A stretch of DNA of 13,449 bases from Actinomycetota bacterium (GTDB lineage Bacteria; Actinomycetota; Actinomycetes; Nanopelagicales; Nanopelagicaceae), in the NCBI GenBank assembly GCA_009699165.1, contig WLOR01000035.1, forward strand, positions 1 to 13,449, written 5' to 3'. Below are positions 4,945 through 13,449 of the stretch, piece by piece (the first letter of the stretch is position 1; every line of letters starts with the position of its first letter). A program made the translations under genes and the position numbers. The notes below the pieces were generated by a model. The model was not told the DNA's origin. It did not search any database and saw only the letters and a program-made list of their open reading frames with translations.

Positions 4945-6613
4945 CTTTTTCGCCTTCGCTACTGCTCAAGAGCTCGTGAAGCGCTTCTTTTTCACGATTA
5001 ACCAATGACTCATATGCAGCAACCGAGGCTTTTCTATCTTTTGTCGACCAACCAAGAACTGGAGCGATAATCTCCCCGATTGAATCTGCTAATTCAACTC
5101 CGTGATTGCCAGCTTCAAAGGCGATACGAGTGCGACGTGATATGACATCATCTACTGTACGAGCTCCTTCGTGACTTGCCGCGTAATAAATTTCAGCCTT
5201 TATATACGGTAAATCTCTCGAGAGTTTGGCTGACAGAGATGGATTATTTTCTATCAGAGTTAAAATCTCACTAATCATTGAACCATAACGATTCAAAAGA
5301 TGAGTAATAGTTTCGACATCAAGGCCACTCTGGAGTGCAATTTGATCTACCTGCTGCATTAAAGCAAAATAGCCGTCAGCGCCAACAAGAGGTAGTTTGT
5401 CCGTGACTGATTCCGGAGTTAATTTCCGTAGCTCGTTCACTGCAAGATCTATGACATCGCGACCCATGATTCGGTAAGTGGTGTACTTACCACCTGCGAT
5501 ACTGACAAAACCTGGGGCTGGACGATCAACTGTATGTTCACGCGAGAGTTTAGTTGTGGCCGAACTCTTATTGTTAGCAACTAGTGGGCGCAGACCTGCA
5601 TACACGCCGATAATCTCGTCAACTTTAATCTTTGGAGTCAAAACTCGATTTGCTTGGTCAACTATGTATGCCACATCTTCGCGGCTGGCAAATGGCTCAG
5701 CTCGATTACCCGTATATGGCGTATCGGTTGTTCCAACTATCCATTTATCGCCCCAGGGAATGATAAAGAGAACCGACACTGGTGTCTTCAAAATTATTCC
5801 AGCATCTGATTTAATCGCAGAGCCAGGCAAGACAATATGAACGCCTTTAGACATGGTGACGTGATAACCAGCTGTGAGATCAAACTTTGCATGGAGTTCA
5901 TCGCTCCAAATACCAGCGCACATAACCGTTACCGTTGCTTTAATTGCTATCGATTTTCCAGCTACTAAATCCTTGGCATTTACTCCGACAATACGTTTAC
6001 CTTCTCGGATAAGAGATTCGGCGCTCACCCGGGTTGCAATAATCGCACCGTGACGCGCCGCAGTGCGAGCAACAGATAAAGTATGGCGAGCATCATCTAC
6101 TTGGGCGTCAAAGTATTTGATAGCCCCCATGATGATGTCGGGTCGCAATGATGGAGCGATTTCGTTAATTTGTTTTTGACTTAAATGTTTATGCCAAGGA
6201 AGCGCTCTTTGAAAACCACGCAACGCGTCATATAAAGCCAGACCAGCACCCACATATGTACGCTCTTTAAATTTTTCTGTAAGTGGAAATAGAAAGCCAA
6301 CTGGTTTGACCAAATGTGGGCACAGTGTTGAGACTAAGAGTTCGCGCTCATGCAGTGCTTCCCGAACTAATTTAAAGTCATACTGCTCTAGGTATCGAAG
6401 TCCACCGTGAATTAACTTACTTGAGCGGCTTGAAGTTCCCGCTGCAATATCTTGAGATTCAATGAGTGCGACTTTTAACCCTCTGGATGCCGCATCTAAG
6501 GCTGCTCCAACACCATTTACTCCCCCGCCGATTACTAGTACATCGAAGCTCTCGCTGCCTAGTGATGCAATGGCGGCTTCACGCTGTTCGAGGTTTAGCT
6601 GTGATAAAAACAT
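4934..6613 (-). CDS. glpD: FAD-dependent glycerol-3-phosphate dehydrogenase
   Basis: The 559-residue protein oxidises sn-glycerol 3-phosphate to dihydroxyacetone phosphate and passes electrons to the quinone pool at the inner face of the membrane. The FAD-binding Rossmann motif IGGGVNGVGAALDAASRG is at residues 28-45, with the acidic end IESQD at 51-55. The family signature GTSSRSSKLIHGGLRYLE (59-76) follows, then WIVGTTDTPY and the FAD/substrate segment GLRPL, VSIAGGKYTTYR. Length fits the GlpD family with its C-terminal helical domain. ATG 6613 is the only sensible start; a GGAG about 11 nt upstream is a weak Shine-Dalgarno. The gene diverges from glpK over 69 bp, so the two glycerol steps are probably co-regulated. 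Its end overlaps the lysozyme gene by 11 nt on the opposite strand. Confidence 0.95.
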   Translation of the reverse strand: MFLSQLNLEQREAAIASLGSESFDVLVIGGGVNGVGAALDAASRGLKVALIESQDIAAGTSSRSSKLIHGGLRYLEQYDFKLVREALHERELLVSTLCPHLVKPVGFLFPLTEKFKERTYVGAGLALYDALRGFQRALPWHKHLSQKQINEIAPSLRPDIIMGAIKYFDAQVDDARHTLSVARTAARHGAIIATRVSAESLIREGKRIVGVNAKDLVAGKSIAIKATVTVMCAGIWSDELHAKFDLTAGYHVTMSKGVHIVLPGSAIKSDAGIILKTPVSVLFIIPWGDKWIVGTTDTPYTGNRAEPFASREDVAYIVDQANRVLTPKIKVDEIIGVYAGLRPLVANNKSSATTKLSREHTVDRPAPGFVSIAGGKYTTYRIMGRDVIDLAVNELRKLTPESVTDKLPLVGADGYFALMQQVDQIALQSGLDVETITHLLNRYGSMISEILTLIENNPSLSAKLSRDLPYIKAEIYYAASHEGARTVDDVISRRTRIAFEAGNHGVELADSIGEIIAPVLGWSTKDRKASVAAYESLVNREKEALHELLSSSEGEKVSS

Positions 6614-6682
6614 ATGCGTTGCATCTCCATTGGGGCCTTTGTAGAGTTAAGCCTAACGCAATAGAGACGGGTTTGACTTAAC
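6614..6682. promoter_or_regulatory. glpD-glpK divergent promoter region
   Basis: This 69-bp spacer must hold promoters for both genes. An inverted pair GTTAAG (6646-6651) and CTTAAC (6677-6682), 25 nt apart, is the only symmetry noted and might be a regulator site. On the minus strand TTAACTCTAC is a possible -10 region for glpD. For glpK no clear TANNNT at leaderless distance is seen; TAGAGA (6662-6667) lies 15 nt before the GTG. Confidence 0.4.
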
Positions 6683-8170
6683 GTGAGATACATCGGCAGT
6701 TTGGACCAAGGCACTAGTAGCACCCGTTTCATGATTTTTGATCATGAAGCAAATGTTGTCGGCCAACATCAAGTTGAGCATCGACAGATAATGCCAGAAG
6801 CTGGATGGGTCGAACATGATGCCTCAGAGATTTGGGAGCGTACGCAAGAGGTCATCGTGGCAGCGCTTAAGCAGGCAGATATTTTGGGCTCGGATTTAGC
6901 GGCGATAGGAATCACAAACCAACGTGAGACCACAGTTGCCTGGGATGTGACAACTGGACTGCCAATCTATAACGCCATTGTGTGGCAGGACACTCGAACC
7001 ACTGAAATTCTCGCAACGCTTTGCGAGCAGGAGCAGGCCACGATTCGCTTCAAAACGGGTCTAACGATCGCCCCTTATTTTTCAGGTAGCAAAATGAAGT
7101 GGCTCTTAGATAACGTGCCAGAGACGCGCAGTTCTAATGCACGATTTGGAACCATAGATTCTTGGCTTTTATGGAACTTAACTGGCGGAGTTCGCGGTGG
7201 AGTACATGCAACCGATGTAACAAATGCCAGCCGGACGCTTTTAATGAACCTAGAGACCCTCGACTGGGACGATGAGTTGCTAAATATTTTTGGTATAGCG
7301 CGAAGCTCGCTTCCCGCAATTAAATCTTCATCACAGATTTTTGGATTAACCGATCCACATGGACCATTTGGTACATCAGTTCCAATCGCTGGAATATTAG
7401 GTGATCAGCAAGCTGCAATGGTTGGCCAAGTCTGTTTCGAGCGCGGTGAATCTAAGACAACATATGGCACCGGCAACTTCGCGCTGTTAAATACCGGAAC
7501 TGAGATTGTCAGATCTAAGAATGGCCTGCTTACAACAGTCTGTTTCAAATTTGGTGATGAAGCTGCGCGATATGCGCTCGAAGGCTCCGTTGCCGTAACA
7601 GGATCTGCGATTCAGTGGCTGCGAGATCAACTAGGGGTCATTTCTCATGCGAGTGAGACTGAAAACTTAGCATCCTCGGTTGCCGATACCGCTGGAGTTT
7701 ATTTCGTACCTGCCTTTTCTGGTCTCTTTGCTCCTTACTGGCGAGGCGATGCACGCGGTGCGATTGTAGGTTTAACACGAGCTGCAACTAAGGCCCACCT
7801 TGCACGCGCGGCACTTGAGGCGATTTGCTATCAGACGCGAGATGTCATGGATGCAATGGTCGCCGATAGCGGTGTACCGATGAGTGAGATGCGAGTTGAT
7901 GGTGGCATCACTGCGAACTCGCTCTGCATGCAGATGCAGGCCGACATCATGGGAGTCGAGATATCCAAACCTCTCATTGCAGAGACAACTGCACTCGGTG
8001 CAGCATATGCGGCAGGTTTAGCTATCGGGTTCTGGTCAAGCCAAGATGAAGTTCGCAGACAGTGGAGACAATCCCGGCGCTGGTCACCACATAGTTCACT
8101 CGAACAGAGAGAGTCAGGCTATAGGCAGTGGAAGAAGGCAGTCGATCGAACTCTCAACTGGATTGATTAA
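6683..8170 (+). CDS. glpK: Glycerol kinase (FGGY family)
   Basis: The 495-residue protein phosphorylates glycerol with ATP to sn-glycerol 3-phosphate in the cytoplasm. The N-terminal phosphate loop [15 protein letters not shown] is at residues 6-20, [12 protein letters not shown] at 77-88 and WQDTRT at 101-106. Catalytic Asp241 lies in GILGDQQAA, and the ATP-site loop [12 protein letters not shown] starts at 261. The FGGY C-terminal signature appears as [22 protein letters not shown] and [18 protein letters not shown]. Length and motif order are normal. The start is GTG 6683, chosen because it directly precedes the conserved [10 protein letters not shown]; no Shine-Dalgarno is evident. The product feeds GlpD, encoded divergently. 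No glycerol facilitator gene (glpF) adjoins it, so uptake is by diffusion or by a transporter elsewhere. The stop overlaps that of the convergent alpha-galactosidase gene by 4 nt. Confidence 0.95.
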   Translation: MRYIGSLDQGTSSTRFMIFDHEANVVGQHQVEHRQIMPEAGWVEHDASEIWERTQEVIVAALKQADILGSDLAAIGITNQRETTVAWDVTTGLPIYNAIVWQDTRTTEILATLCEQEQATIRFKTGLTIAPYFSGSKMKWLLDNVPETRSSNARFGTIDSWLLWNLTGGVRGGVHATDVTNASRTLLMNLETLDWDDELLNIFGIARSSLPAIKSSSQIFGLTDPHGPFGTSVPIAGILGDQQAAMVGQVCFERGESKTTYGTGNFALLNTGTEIVRSKNGLLTTVCFKFGDEAARYALEGSVAVTGSAIQWLRDQLGVISHASETENLASSVADTAGVYFVPAFSGLFAPYWRGDARGAIVGLTRAATKAHLARAALEAICYQTRDVMDAMVADSGVPMSEMRVDGGITANSLCMQMQADIMGVEISKPLIAETTALGAAYAAGLAIGFWSSQDEVRRQWRQSRRWSPHSSLEQRESGYRQWKKAVDRTLNWID

Positions 8171-10269
8171 TTCTTAGTTATCTCAATTAGAAATGCGTTG
8201 GCAGGAGCCAGAATCGGTGAAGCTACTCCGATCTGCGCCAGAGCAGAGCCAGAAAGCTCTATGCCATCCATCCATACTGGTGGGCAAATATGCATGAACC
8301 GTGGCTTACCTGCAGGGTAAACGGCCTTCACTGAGTACGTTGCCTTTTCATCTAATCCTGGAAACTTCAATGGAGCTGGATGAACGGCAACTGTCGGAGT
8401 TAACTGAACATATGCAAATATTGCGTGGGATTTATTGTGTGCCATAACTCCATGCAAGTAGCCGTGCGAATCTGGATAATCGATTCGCATCATCTGTCCG
8501 CCATGGAGTAAGGCGCGATTATTTTTATAGTACGTCGCCCATGTTTTCAAATATGCGCGCTCTTCTTGAGTTGCCTCAGTGATGTCCCATTCGATTCCTG
8601 CATGACCAAAGAGCGCCGTAACTGCACGCATTGAAAGCTCTAAAGTGCGCCCTGTTTGGTGTCCATGAGTTGGTCCAATGTGGGTTCCTAACATTTCAGG
8701 AGGAATCACCTGCGAAGTCCAACGCTGGATGGTTTGTCTTTCCAAAGCATCATTGTTATCGCTAGTCCAAAAACGATCAACATAGTTAATGACCCCTAAA
8801 TCAATTCGCGCCCCACCAGATGCGCAGGATTCAATTTCGAGTCCAGGGTGGCGTTTTTTTAACTCATCAAAGAGTTGGTAGATCGCAATGGTCTGAGAGC
8901 GAACTCCTGCATGGCCTTCATGGCCCGCATCGACAAGGACGCGATTGTGATCCCACTTGATATATGTAATCTCATGCTCGCGCAGAATCTTCGATGTTTG
9001 CTCAAGTACATGGCTAAAGGCTTGGGCATGAGCTAAATCCAATACCAACTGATGGCGCCACAGTGGTGGAGTTCGGTCACCTTCATGCAAAATCCAATCT
9101 GGGTGAGCACGATAGAGATCTGAATCTTGGTTAACCATTTCGCCTTCAAACCACAAGCCAAACTCAATGCCTTTAGCGTTAATATATTTAATTATCGGTG
9201 TTAACCCATCAGGCCAGACATCGCTATCAATAACCCAATCCCCTAACCCGGCATTATCGTCGCGGCGTGAATGAAACCAACCGTCGTCTAGGACTACTCG
9301 TTCGACGCCAATTTCAGCGGCTACATCTACGAGCTCTCTAATTTTTGTCTCATCGTGGTCAAAGTAAAGTGCTTCCCACATATTCAGAGTCAGCGGACGT
9401 GGACGTTGAGGATGCATACTTCGTGCACGGATATGTGAATGGAATGCAGTACTGACTCCATCTAAACCTGTCGATGAAAATACTGAGACCATGGTGGGTG
9501 CAACGTAACTAGAACCTGATGCAAGTACGACTTCGCCTGGCAGCAAGAGTTCTCCAGCACCGATTGACTGTCGGCCATCAAAGCCCCGTTCAATTAAATA
9601 ATGTGAGTTCCCGCTCCAAGCAATACTTGTTGCCCAGGCCGATCCACTGTGAAAAACCGTATTGGCCTGCAGAGCGATAGTAGCTATTGAAAAATTATGA
9701 CCGCTTCGACCCTCACGAGATTCACGAACCCACGTGCCGGTTGCTATCTCTTGTCGTTGTGGTTGGCGCTCATTTGCCCACCGGCCAATAAAATCTAAAG
9801 ACTGAGTTGCCTCCTGTGGTAGCGGAAGCCAGTGGATATATTCATTGAGAAAATACTCACCTCGACCGATGTTTTTAACCGTTGCACTTTGCGTAAGTAC
9901 GCCGAATGTATCTAACTCAAAAATAATTACATTCTCTAACTCTGCATGGAAATCTCGAAGTGTCACCGTACAGCGATTATCAACATGGTGAAAATCGGTG
10001 ACCTCAAACTTTGTTGACCACGCTAAACCACTTCGATGACCACTCAAAGTCGGACGCCCTAAGAAACCTCGAGCACTCTCTCGCATTATTCCTGCGTTTT
10101 GTGCAAGATCCCAAGAGCTATTTGGGATCGATCCTTGTTGGGCGAGCCTGGAATCAGCTATATCTGCAACAAGTGGTGCACCCCAGTGGCCAACAACTAG
10201 CGCACCATCAATTACTTCCAGCAACAATGAACTGTTTTCAGAGCGAAGGAGTGCGGATTGCTTAGTCAC
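8167..10269 (-). CDS. Alpha-galactosidase, glycoside hydrolase family 36, cytoplasmic
   Basis: The 700-residue enzyme should release alpha-linked galactose from melibiose, raffinose-type sugars or galactosyl-glycerols by a retaining mechanism. The N-terminal beta-supersandwich (about 1-285) precedes a TIM barrel carrying [12 protein letters not shown] (296-307), [14 protein letters not shown] (325-338) and [22 protein letters not shown] (371-392). Nucleophile Asp440 is in [18 protein letters not shown] is at 481-490, and acid/base Asp504 is in WTSDNND. A C-terminal beta-domain follows. Length is normal for GH36. There is no signal peptide, so substrates must be imported first. The start is GTG 10269; TACTCT on the minus strand (10281-10276) ends exactly 6 nt before it, implying a leaderless mRNA. 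The gene diverges from galT over 20 bp, tying it to galactose catabolism. The symbol (aga, melA or rafA) is left open because GH36 naming varies. Confidence 0.93.
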   Translation of the reverse strand: MTKQSALLRSENSSLLLEVIDGALVVGHWGAPLVADIADSRLAQQGSIPNSSWDLAQNAGIMRESARGFLGRPTLSGHRSGLAWSTKFEVTDFHHVDNRCTVTLRDFHAELENVIIFELDTFGVLTQSATVKNIGRGEYFLNEYIHWLPLPQEATQSLDFIGRWANERQPQRQEIATGTWVRESREGRSGHNFSIATIALQANTVFHSGSAWATSIAWSGNSHYLIERGFDGRQSIGAGELLLPGEVVLASGSSYVAPTMVSVFSSTGLDGVSTAFHSHIRARSMHPQRPRPLTLNMWEALYFDHDETKIRELVDVAAEIGVERVVLDDGWFHSRRDDNAGLGDWVIDSDVWPDGLTPIIKYINAKGIEFGLWFEGEMVNQDSDLYRAHPDWILHEGDRTPPLWRHQLVLDLAHAQAFSHVLEQTSKILREHEITYIKWDHNRVLVDAGHEGHAGVRSQTIAIYQLFDELKKRHPGLEIESCASGGARIDLGVINYVDRFWTSDNNDALERQTIQRWTSQVIPPEMLGTHIGPTHGHQTGRTLELSMRAVTALFGHAGIEWDITEATQEERAYLKTWATYYKNNRALLHGGQMMRIDYPDSHGYLHGVMAHNKSHAIFAYVQLTPTVAVHPAPLKFPGLDEKATYSVKAVYPAGKPRFMHICPPVWMDGIELSGSALAQIGVASPILAPANAFLIEITKN

Positions 10270-10289
10270 ACAGGTAGAGTAGCGACACT
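10270..10289. promoter_or_regulatory. 20-bp bidirectional promoter with overlapping -10 boxes (alpha-galactosidase / galT)
   Basis: The core TAGAGTA (10275-10281) supplies TAGAGT on the plus strand, 9 nt before the galT ATG, and TACTCT on the minus strand, 6 nt before the alpha-galactosidase GTG. Each -35 region must therefore lie inside the opposite coding sequence. No strong TTGACA-like -35 is visible on either side, so an activator may be needed. A further AGAGTA sits at 10297-10302, 21 bp from the first. Confidence 0.55.
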
Positions 10290-11402
10290 ATGGCACAGAG
10301 TAAAAAACTAGCGGCAGGCATTATCCGAAATAATCGCGAGATGGCCGATGGCCGCACGATTCGCTATTACGACACTGCAGACCAGACACGTACTGCGCCG
10401 GACCAACGCCCAGTTGAAGAACAACCTGCGATAGGAGAGCTTCGATTAGATCCCCTTGTAAATGAATGGGTCGCCATGGCATCGCACCGACAGGGCCGTA
10501 TCTTCTTGCCACCAAAGGAGCTCTGTCCACTCTGTCCTACAACTGGAGAGCTTTTAACTGAGGTACCAGAATCTGACTTTGAAGTCGTTGTATTTGATAA
10601 CCGCTCACCTTCACTTCGGCCACCTGTAGGAGATTGGGCGCTGCCCGATCTCGTAGGTCCAGATACAGATTTGGGAACTGCAGCTGGAAAGTGTGAGGTA
10701 ATTTGTTTTACTGCCGATCATGGAAAATCCTTCAAAGATTTAACTCCCGCTCGCGTTCGGGTTCTACTTGAGGCATGGATAGATCGCACAGATGAGTTAT
10801 CGCGTGAGCCATATATCCAACACATCGCGCCGTTTGAAAATAGAGGTGAAGAGATTGGTGTAACGCTCTCCCATCCACATGGACAGATTTATGCATACTC
10901 CTATCTGCCGCCCCGTGTTGAAAAGATGTTAGCTGCAGCAAATCAATACATGGAATCAACGGGCAAGGTTCTATTTGACGAGATTCTTGCACGTGAAATT
11001 CGCGATCAAGAGCGCATTATTGCTCGCAATGAGCGCTGGATTGCATATGTTCCATACGCATCTCGCTATCCATTTGAAATTCATGTCGCCCCATTAAATC
11101 CTGTCGCAGATTTAACTGGCCTAACCGATGAAGATCGCGATGCATTTCCGGCAATTGCACTTGAGGTTATGAATCGATTAGATGGCGTCTTTGGAATTGA
11201 GATGGCCTACATCGCAGCTTGGCACCAAGCACCGGTACGTATTGGCCGGGATGTTCTGCGTCTACATTGGCAGATAACAAGTGTTCGCCGTGCTCCTGGA
11301 AAGTTAAAGTACTTAGCTGGTTCAGAGTCAGCGATGGGCGCTTTTATTATGGATATGCGTCCCGAGCAGTCTGCAGCACAGCTGCGCGAAGTAAAGCTTT
11401 AG
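10290..11402 (+). CDS. galT: Galactose-1-phosphate uridylyltransferase
   Basis: The 370-residue HIT-superfamily enzyme exchanges UMP between UDP-glucose and galactose 1-phosphate, giving UDP-galactose and glucose 1-phosphate. Family features are ADGRTIRYYD (19-28), the metal-binding CPLC (79-82), FDNRSPSLRPP (102-112) and the active-site LSHPHGQIYAY (193-203), in which His197 is the expected uridylylated nucleophile. Near the C-terminus IAAWHQAPVR and LHWQITSVRRAPGKLKYLAG give the second HIT-like half. The start ATG 10290 is preferred because the -10 TAGAGT is 9 nt upstream; ATG 10341 would leave only a slightly shorter N-terminus. galE begins 2 nt after the stop, so galT-galE-galK form one operon. 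Divergence from the alpha-galactosidase across 20 bp indicates joint control. Confidence 0.95.
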   Translation: MAQSKKLAAGIIRNNREMADGRTIRYYDTADQTRTAPDQRPVEEQPAIGELRLDPLVNEWVAMASHRQGRIFLPPKELCPLCPTTGELLTEVPESDFEVVVFDNRSPSLRPPVGDWALPDLVGPDTDLGTAAGKCEVICFTADHGKSFKDLTPARVRVLLEAWIDRTDELSREPYIQHIAPFENRGEEIGVTLSHPHGQIYAYSYLPPRVEKMLAAANQYMESTGKVLFDEILAREIRDQERIIARNERWIAYVPYASRYPFEIHVAPLNPVADLTGLTDEDRDAFPAIALEVMNRLDGVFGIEMAYIAAWHQAPVRIGRDVLRLHWQITSVRRAPGKLKYLAGSESAMGAFIMDMRPEQSAAQLREVKL

Positions 11403-11404
11403 AG

Positions 11405-12355
11405 ATGCGCGTGCTCATTACCGGAGGGGCCGGATATATCGGCTCTACGGCAGTTGAAATCATGAGGAGTACAGGCTACGAGATTACAGTTTTCGATGAC
11501 TGCAGTACTGGACATGCCGATTCGGTGCCAGCCCAGGTTCGATTTGTCCAAGGCTCACTTCTCAATGTTGCAGAGATTGCCGATGCACTCATTGATGTCG
11601 ATGCAGTATTACATTTTGCTGGCAAGTCATTAGTTGGTGAATCAGTTGAAAACCCTGCTTTATATCAAAGGGTCAATGTGGATGGGACTCGAAATCTCCT
11701 TGATGAGATGCACAGAGCTAACGTCAAGAAATTAGTGTTTTCCTCATCAGCTGCCACATATGGTCAACCTCAAGAGATACCAATTAAAGAGAGCGCAGAG
11801 ACTGTTCCGACAAATCCATATGGCGCAACAAAATTAGCAATAGATCAGATGATTGCAACTGAGGCAAAAATGCTCAATCTATCGGCAATCTCACTTCGCT
11901 ACTTTAATGTTGCTGGTGCACTCAACTGCCAGCGGGGCTGGCTTGCAGAGCGCCACAACCCTGAGACTCATTTAATTCCAAATGTTTTGCGAAGTAGCAC
12001 CGATAATCCAGTCCGTATATTTGGAACCGACTGGCAGACACCCGATGGCACATGCATTCGCGACTACGTACATGTAGTTGATTTGATTGATGCTCATATC
12101 AAAGCCGTTGAATCCCTTTCTTCATCTGGCCACGAAATCTTCAACTTGGGTAGCGGAGACGGATTCTCTGTTAGAGAGGTCATTGCAGCAGCTGAAAAAG
12201 CGACTGGGCATAAGATCCCAACTATTGATTCGCCTCGCAGAGCTGGAGACCCCGCAGTTCTAATTGCAGATATTTCAAAGGCTCGGCAGGTTCTCAAATG
12301 GACTCCAACGTTTGGAATAGAGGCGATGGTCGCCGACACATTGGCCTCATTTTAA
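11405..12355 (+). CDS. galE: UDP-glucose 4-epimerase
   Basis: The 316-residue extended short-chain dehydrogenase interconverts UDP-galactose and UDP-glucose using bound NAD. The Rossmann motif TGGAGYIGS is at residues 6-14, DD at 31-32 and HFAGKSLVGES at 70-80. The catalytic SSSAATYG (113-120) and Tyr139-x-x-x-Lys143 in PYGATK follow. Then come RYFNVAGA (165-172), HLIPNVL (189-195), the C-terminal IRDYVHVVDL (218-227) and FNLGSGDGFSVREV (246-259). The frame is open for 62 codons upstream, but those codons are inside galT in another frame; ATG 11405, giving MRVLITGGAGYIG, is the true start. It follows the galT stop by 2 nt with no clear Shine-Dalgarno, so translation probably reinitiates. galK begins about 7 nt after the stop. 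Confidence 0.95.
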   Translation: MRVLITGGAGYIGSTAVEIMRSTGYEITVFDDCSTGHADSVPAQVRFVQGSLLNVAEIADALIDVDAVLHFAGKSLVGESVENPALYQRVNVDGTRNLLDEMHRANVKKLVFSSSAATYGQPQEIPIKESAETVPTNPYGATKLAIDQMIATEAKMLNLSAISLRYFNVAGALNCQRGWLAERHNPETHLIPNVLRSSTDNPVRIFGTDWQTPDGTCIRDYVHVVDLIDAHIKAVESLSSSGHEIFNLGSGDGFSVREVIAAAEKATGHKIPTIDSPRRAGDPAVLIADISKARQVLKWTPTFGIEAMVADTLASF

Positions 12356-12362
12356 AACTGTG

Positions 12363-13449
12363 ATGATGATGCATATTGACAGGCTTTTTGTTGAAATCTT
12401 TGGTGAAACTCCAGATGTAATCGCTGGCGCACCCGGTCGTGTAAACCTCATTGGTGAACACATCGATTACAGCGATGGGTACGTTCTTCCCTTTGCCATC
12501 ACCGATCGCACATATGCAGCGATGAGAAAGCGCAGCGATAGAGTCGTTCGGATTGCATCTTCTCAACGTAAGAGCAGCGTTATTACCGTCAATCTTGATG
12601 ACATCTCCCCCAAACTTGATGGCCAATGGGAGCGATATGTACTCGGGGTTATTTGGGCGATGCAGATAAATCAAGGCGTAGATGTAGTAATCGATGGTCA
12701 CGTGCCATTAGGAGCCGGTCTTTCTTCCTCTGCAGCGTTGGAGTGCAGTGTTGCAACTGGGCTCAACGACTTATTTTCATCTGGTTTTGATCTAGAGACA
12801 CTCGCTCGAATTACCCAGAGAGCCGAAAATGATTACGTAGGTGTCCCTTGCGGAATTATGGATCAATCAGTCTCGTTGATGGCAAAACGTGGCTCTGCAC
12901 TTTTGCTCGACTGCAGAGATTTAACTTCCCGAGATGTCGAATTTGACGTCGCTTCAAGTGGTCTTGAGTTACTCATCATCGATACGCAGGCACATCATTC
13001 GCTCACTGATGGTGGGTATGCCGAGCGCCGCGCATCATGCGAGAGCGTTGTAGCTAAGCTTTCTATAAAATCAATGCGCGATTTATCGATGTATGAACTT
13101 GAATCTTCTAAGGATCTAATTACTCCTACCGAATATATTCGTGCTCGCCATGCTGTCACTGAGATAGGTCGAGTGTTAGATGCCGTTGTGGCGCTGGAAG
13201 CGAAAAATTTTATCGAACTTGGTCGATTATTGAATGCTTCGCACGCTTCGCTTCGCGATGATTACGAAGTCTCTTGCCCCGAACTCAATACTGCCGTTGA
13301 TGCCGCATTATCTGCCGGTGCACTTGGTGCTCGCATGGTTGGTGGGGGTTTTGGGGGAAGCGCCATCGCCTTGATAAAGGCTCAAGATACGCATAAGACT
13401 ATTGAATCAATTGAAAGAAACTTTGCAAAGAAATCTTTTAAGGCACCAC
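12363..13449 (+). CDS. galK: Galactokinase (GHMP family), C-terminus beyond right edge
   Basis: Reading is open from here to the window edge for 362 codons plus one base. Galactokinase phosphorylates alpha-D-galactose at C1 with ATP, the first Leloir step. Signatures are GRVNLIGEHIDYSDGYVLP (25-43), the GHMP ATP-binding PLGAGLSSSAALE (115-127), GIMDQ with catalytic Asp167 (164-168), RRASCE in the middle, and GARMVGGGFGGSAIAL near the right edge. Family members are about 380-400 residues, so only some 20-30 are missing. The start is ambiguous: GTG 12360 and ATG 12363, 12366 and 12369 are consecutive in-frame codons. ATG 12363 is given. There is no Shine-Dalgarno and the galE stop is 7 nt upstream, so translation is probably coupled to galE. 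Confidence 0.93.
   Translation, partial: MMMHIDRLFVEIFGETPDVIAGAPGRVNLIGEHIDYSDGYVLPFAITDRTYAAMRKRSDRVVRIASSQRKSSVITVNLDDISPKLDGQWERYVLGVIWAMQINQGVDVVIDGHVPLGAGLSSSAALECSVATGLNDLFSSGFDLETLARITQRAENDYVGVPCGIMDQSVSLMAKRGSALLLDCRDLTSRDVEFDVASSGLELLIIDTQAHHSLTDGGYAERRASCESVVAKLSIKSMRDLSMYELESSKDLITPTEYIRARHAVTEIGRVLDAVVALEAKNFIELGRLLNASHASLRDDYEVSCPELNTAVDAALSAGALGARMVGGGFGGSAIALIKAQDTHKTIESIERNFAKKSFKAP

Noticed and set aside
4972..4994. Plus-strand terminator of the lysozyme gene at GAAGCGCTTC followed by TTTTT
   Set aside because: The stem would have only three pairs with a four-base loop; it is within glpD coding sequence and too weak to call.
5478..5840. Plus-strand 120-codon ORF inside glpD
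   Set aside because: It is a shadow frame of glpD; the minus strand carries clear FAD-enzyme motifs.
11219..11404. 62-codon upstream extension of galE
   Set aside because: It overlaps galT in another frame, its sequence is unlike epimerases, and the Rossmann motif starts right after ATG 11405.
12294..12701. Minus-strand 135-codon ORF across the galE/galK junction
   Set aside because: It lies antisense to well-supported galE and galK coding sequence and has no recognisable features.

Overview
The window looks like chromosomal DNA from a small-genome actinobacterium, most likely a freshwater planktonic one of the acI / Nanopelagicales ('Ca. Planktophila'-like) type. This is inferred, not proven. 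The grounds are moderate GC, very tight packing, actinobacterial-style proteins (an M23 endopeptidase with an HHDYxATDI motif, a GalT with an ADGRxIxYYD N-terminus and HPHGQ site, a NarL/LuxR-like regulator pair), a tRNA without an encoded CCA, and many starts that lack a Shine-Dalgarno but sit 5-9 nt after a TANNNT-like -10 box, as in leaderless actinobacterial genes. No mobile element, CRISPR array, rRNA or phage gene is visible.

Left part (1-4944), cell envelope and regulation. A secreted M23 peptidase (minus strand, cut by the left edge) is divergent from an orphan response regulator (RR1). A 163-nt gap and a tRNA with CAT anticodon follow. Then come an ADP-dependent NAD(P)H-hydrate dehydratase (NnrD), a second response regulator paralogous to RR1 (RR2), a small protein resembling the C-terminal domain of DNA polymerase III tau/gamma, and a secreted GH25 lysozyme whose GTG start overlaps the stop of the small gene. 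The two regulators thus flank the tRNA-nnrD segment, and no histidine kinase is present.

Right part (4934-13449), carbon catabolism. glpD (minus) and glpK (plus) diverge from a 69-bp spacer. glpK converges, with a 4-nt overlap, on a cytoplasmic GH36 alpha-galactosidase gene (minus). That gene in turn diverges from galT-galE-galK across only 20 bp. In this 20 bp the -10 boxes of both directions overlap and both transcripts are predicted to be leaderless or nearly so. galK is cut by the right edge.

Together the right-hand genes would release galactose from alpha-galactosides and feed it through the Leloir pathway, and would convert glycerol to glycerol-3-phosphate and then dihydroxyacetone phosphate. 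The pairing suggests, as a hypothesis, use of alpha-galactosyl-glycerols (floridoside, isofloridoside, or galactolipid head groups from algae). No transporter is in the window. The longest stretches without a protein or RNA gene are 379-522 and 1186-1348; both are described below.
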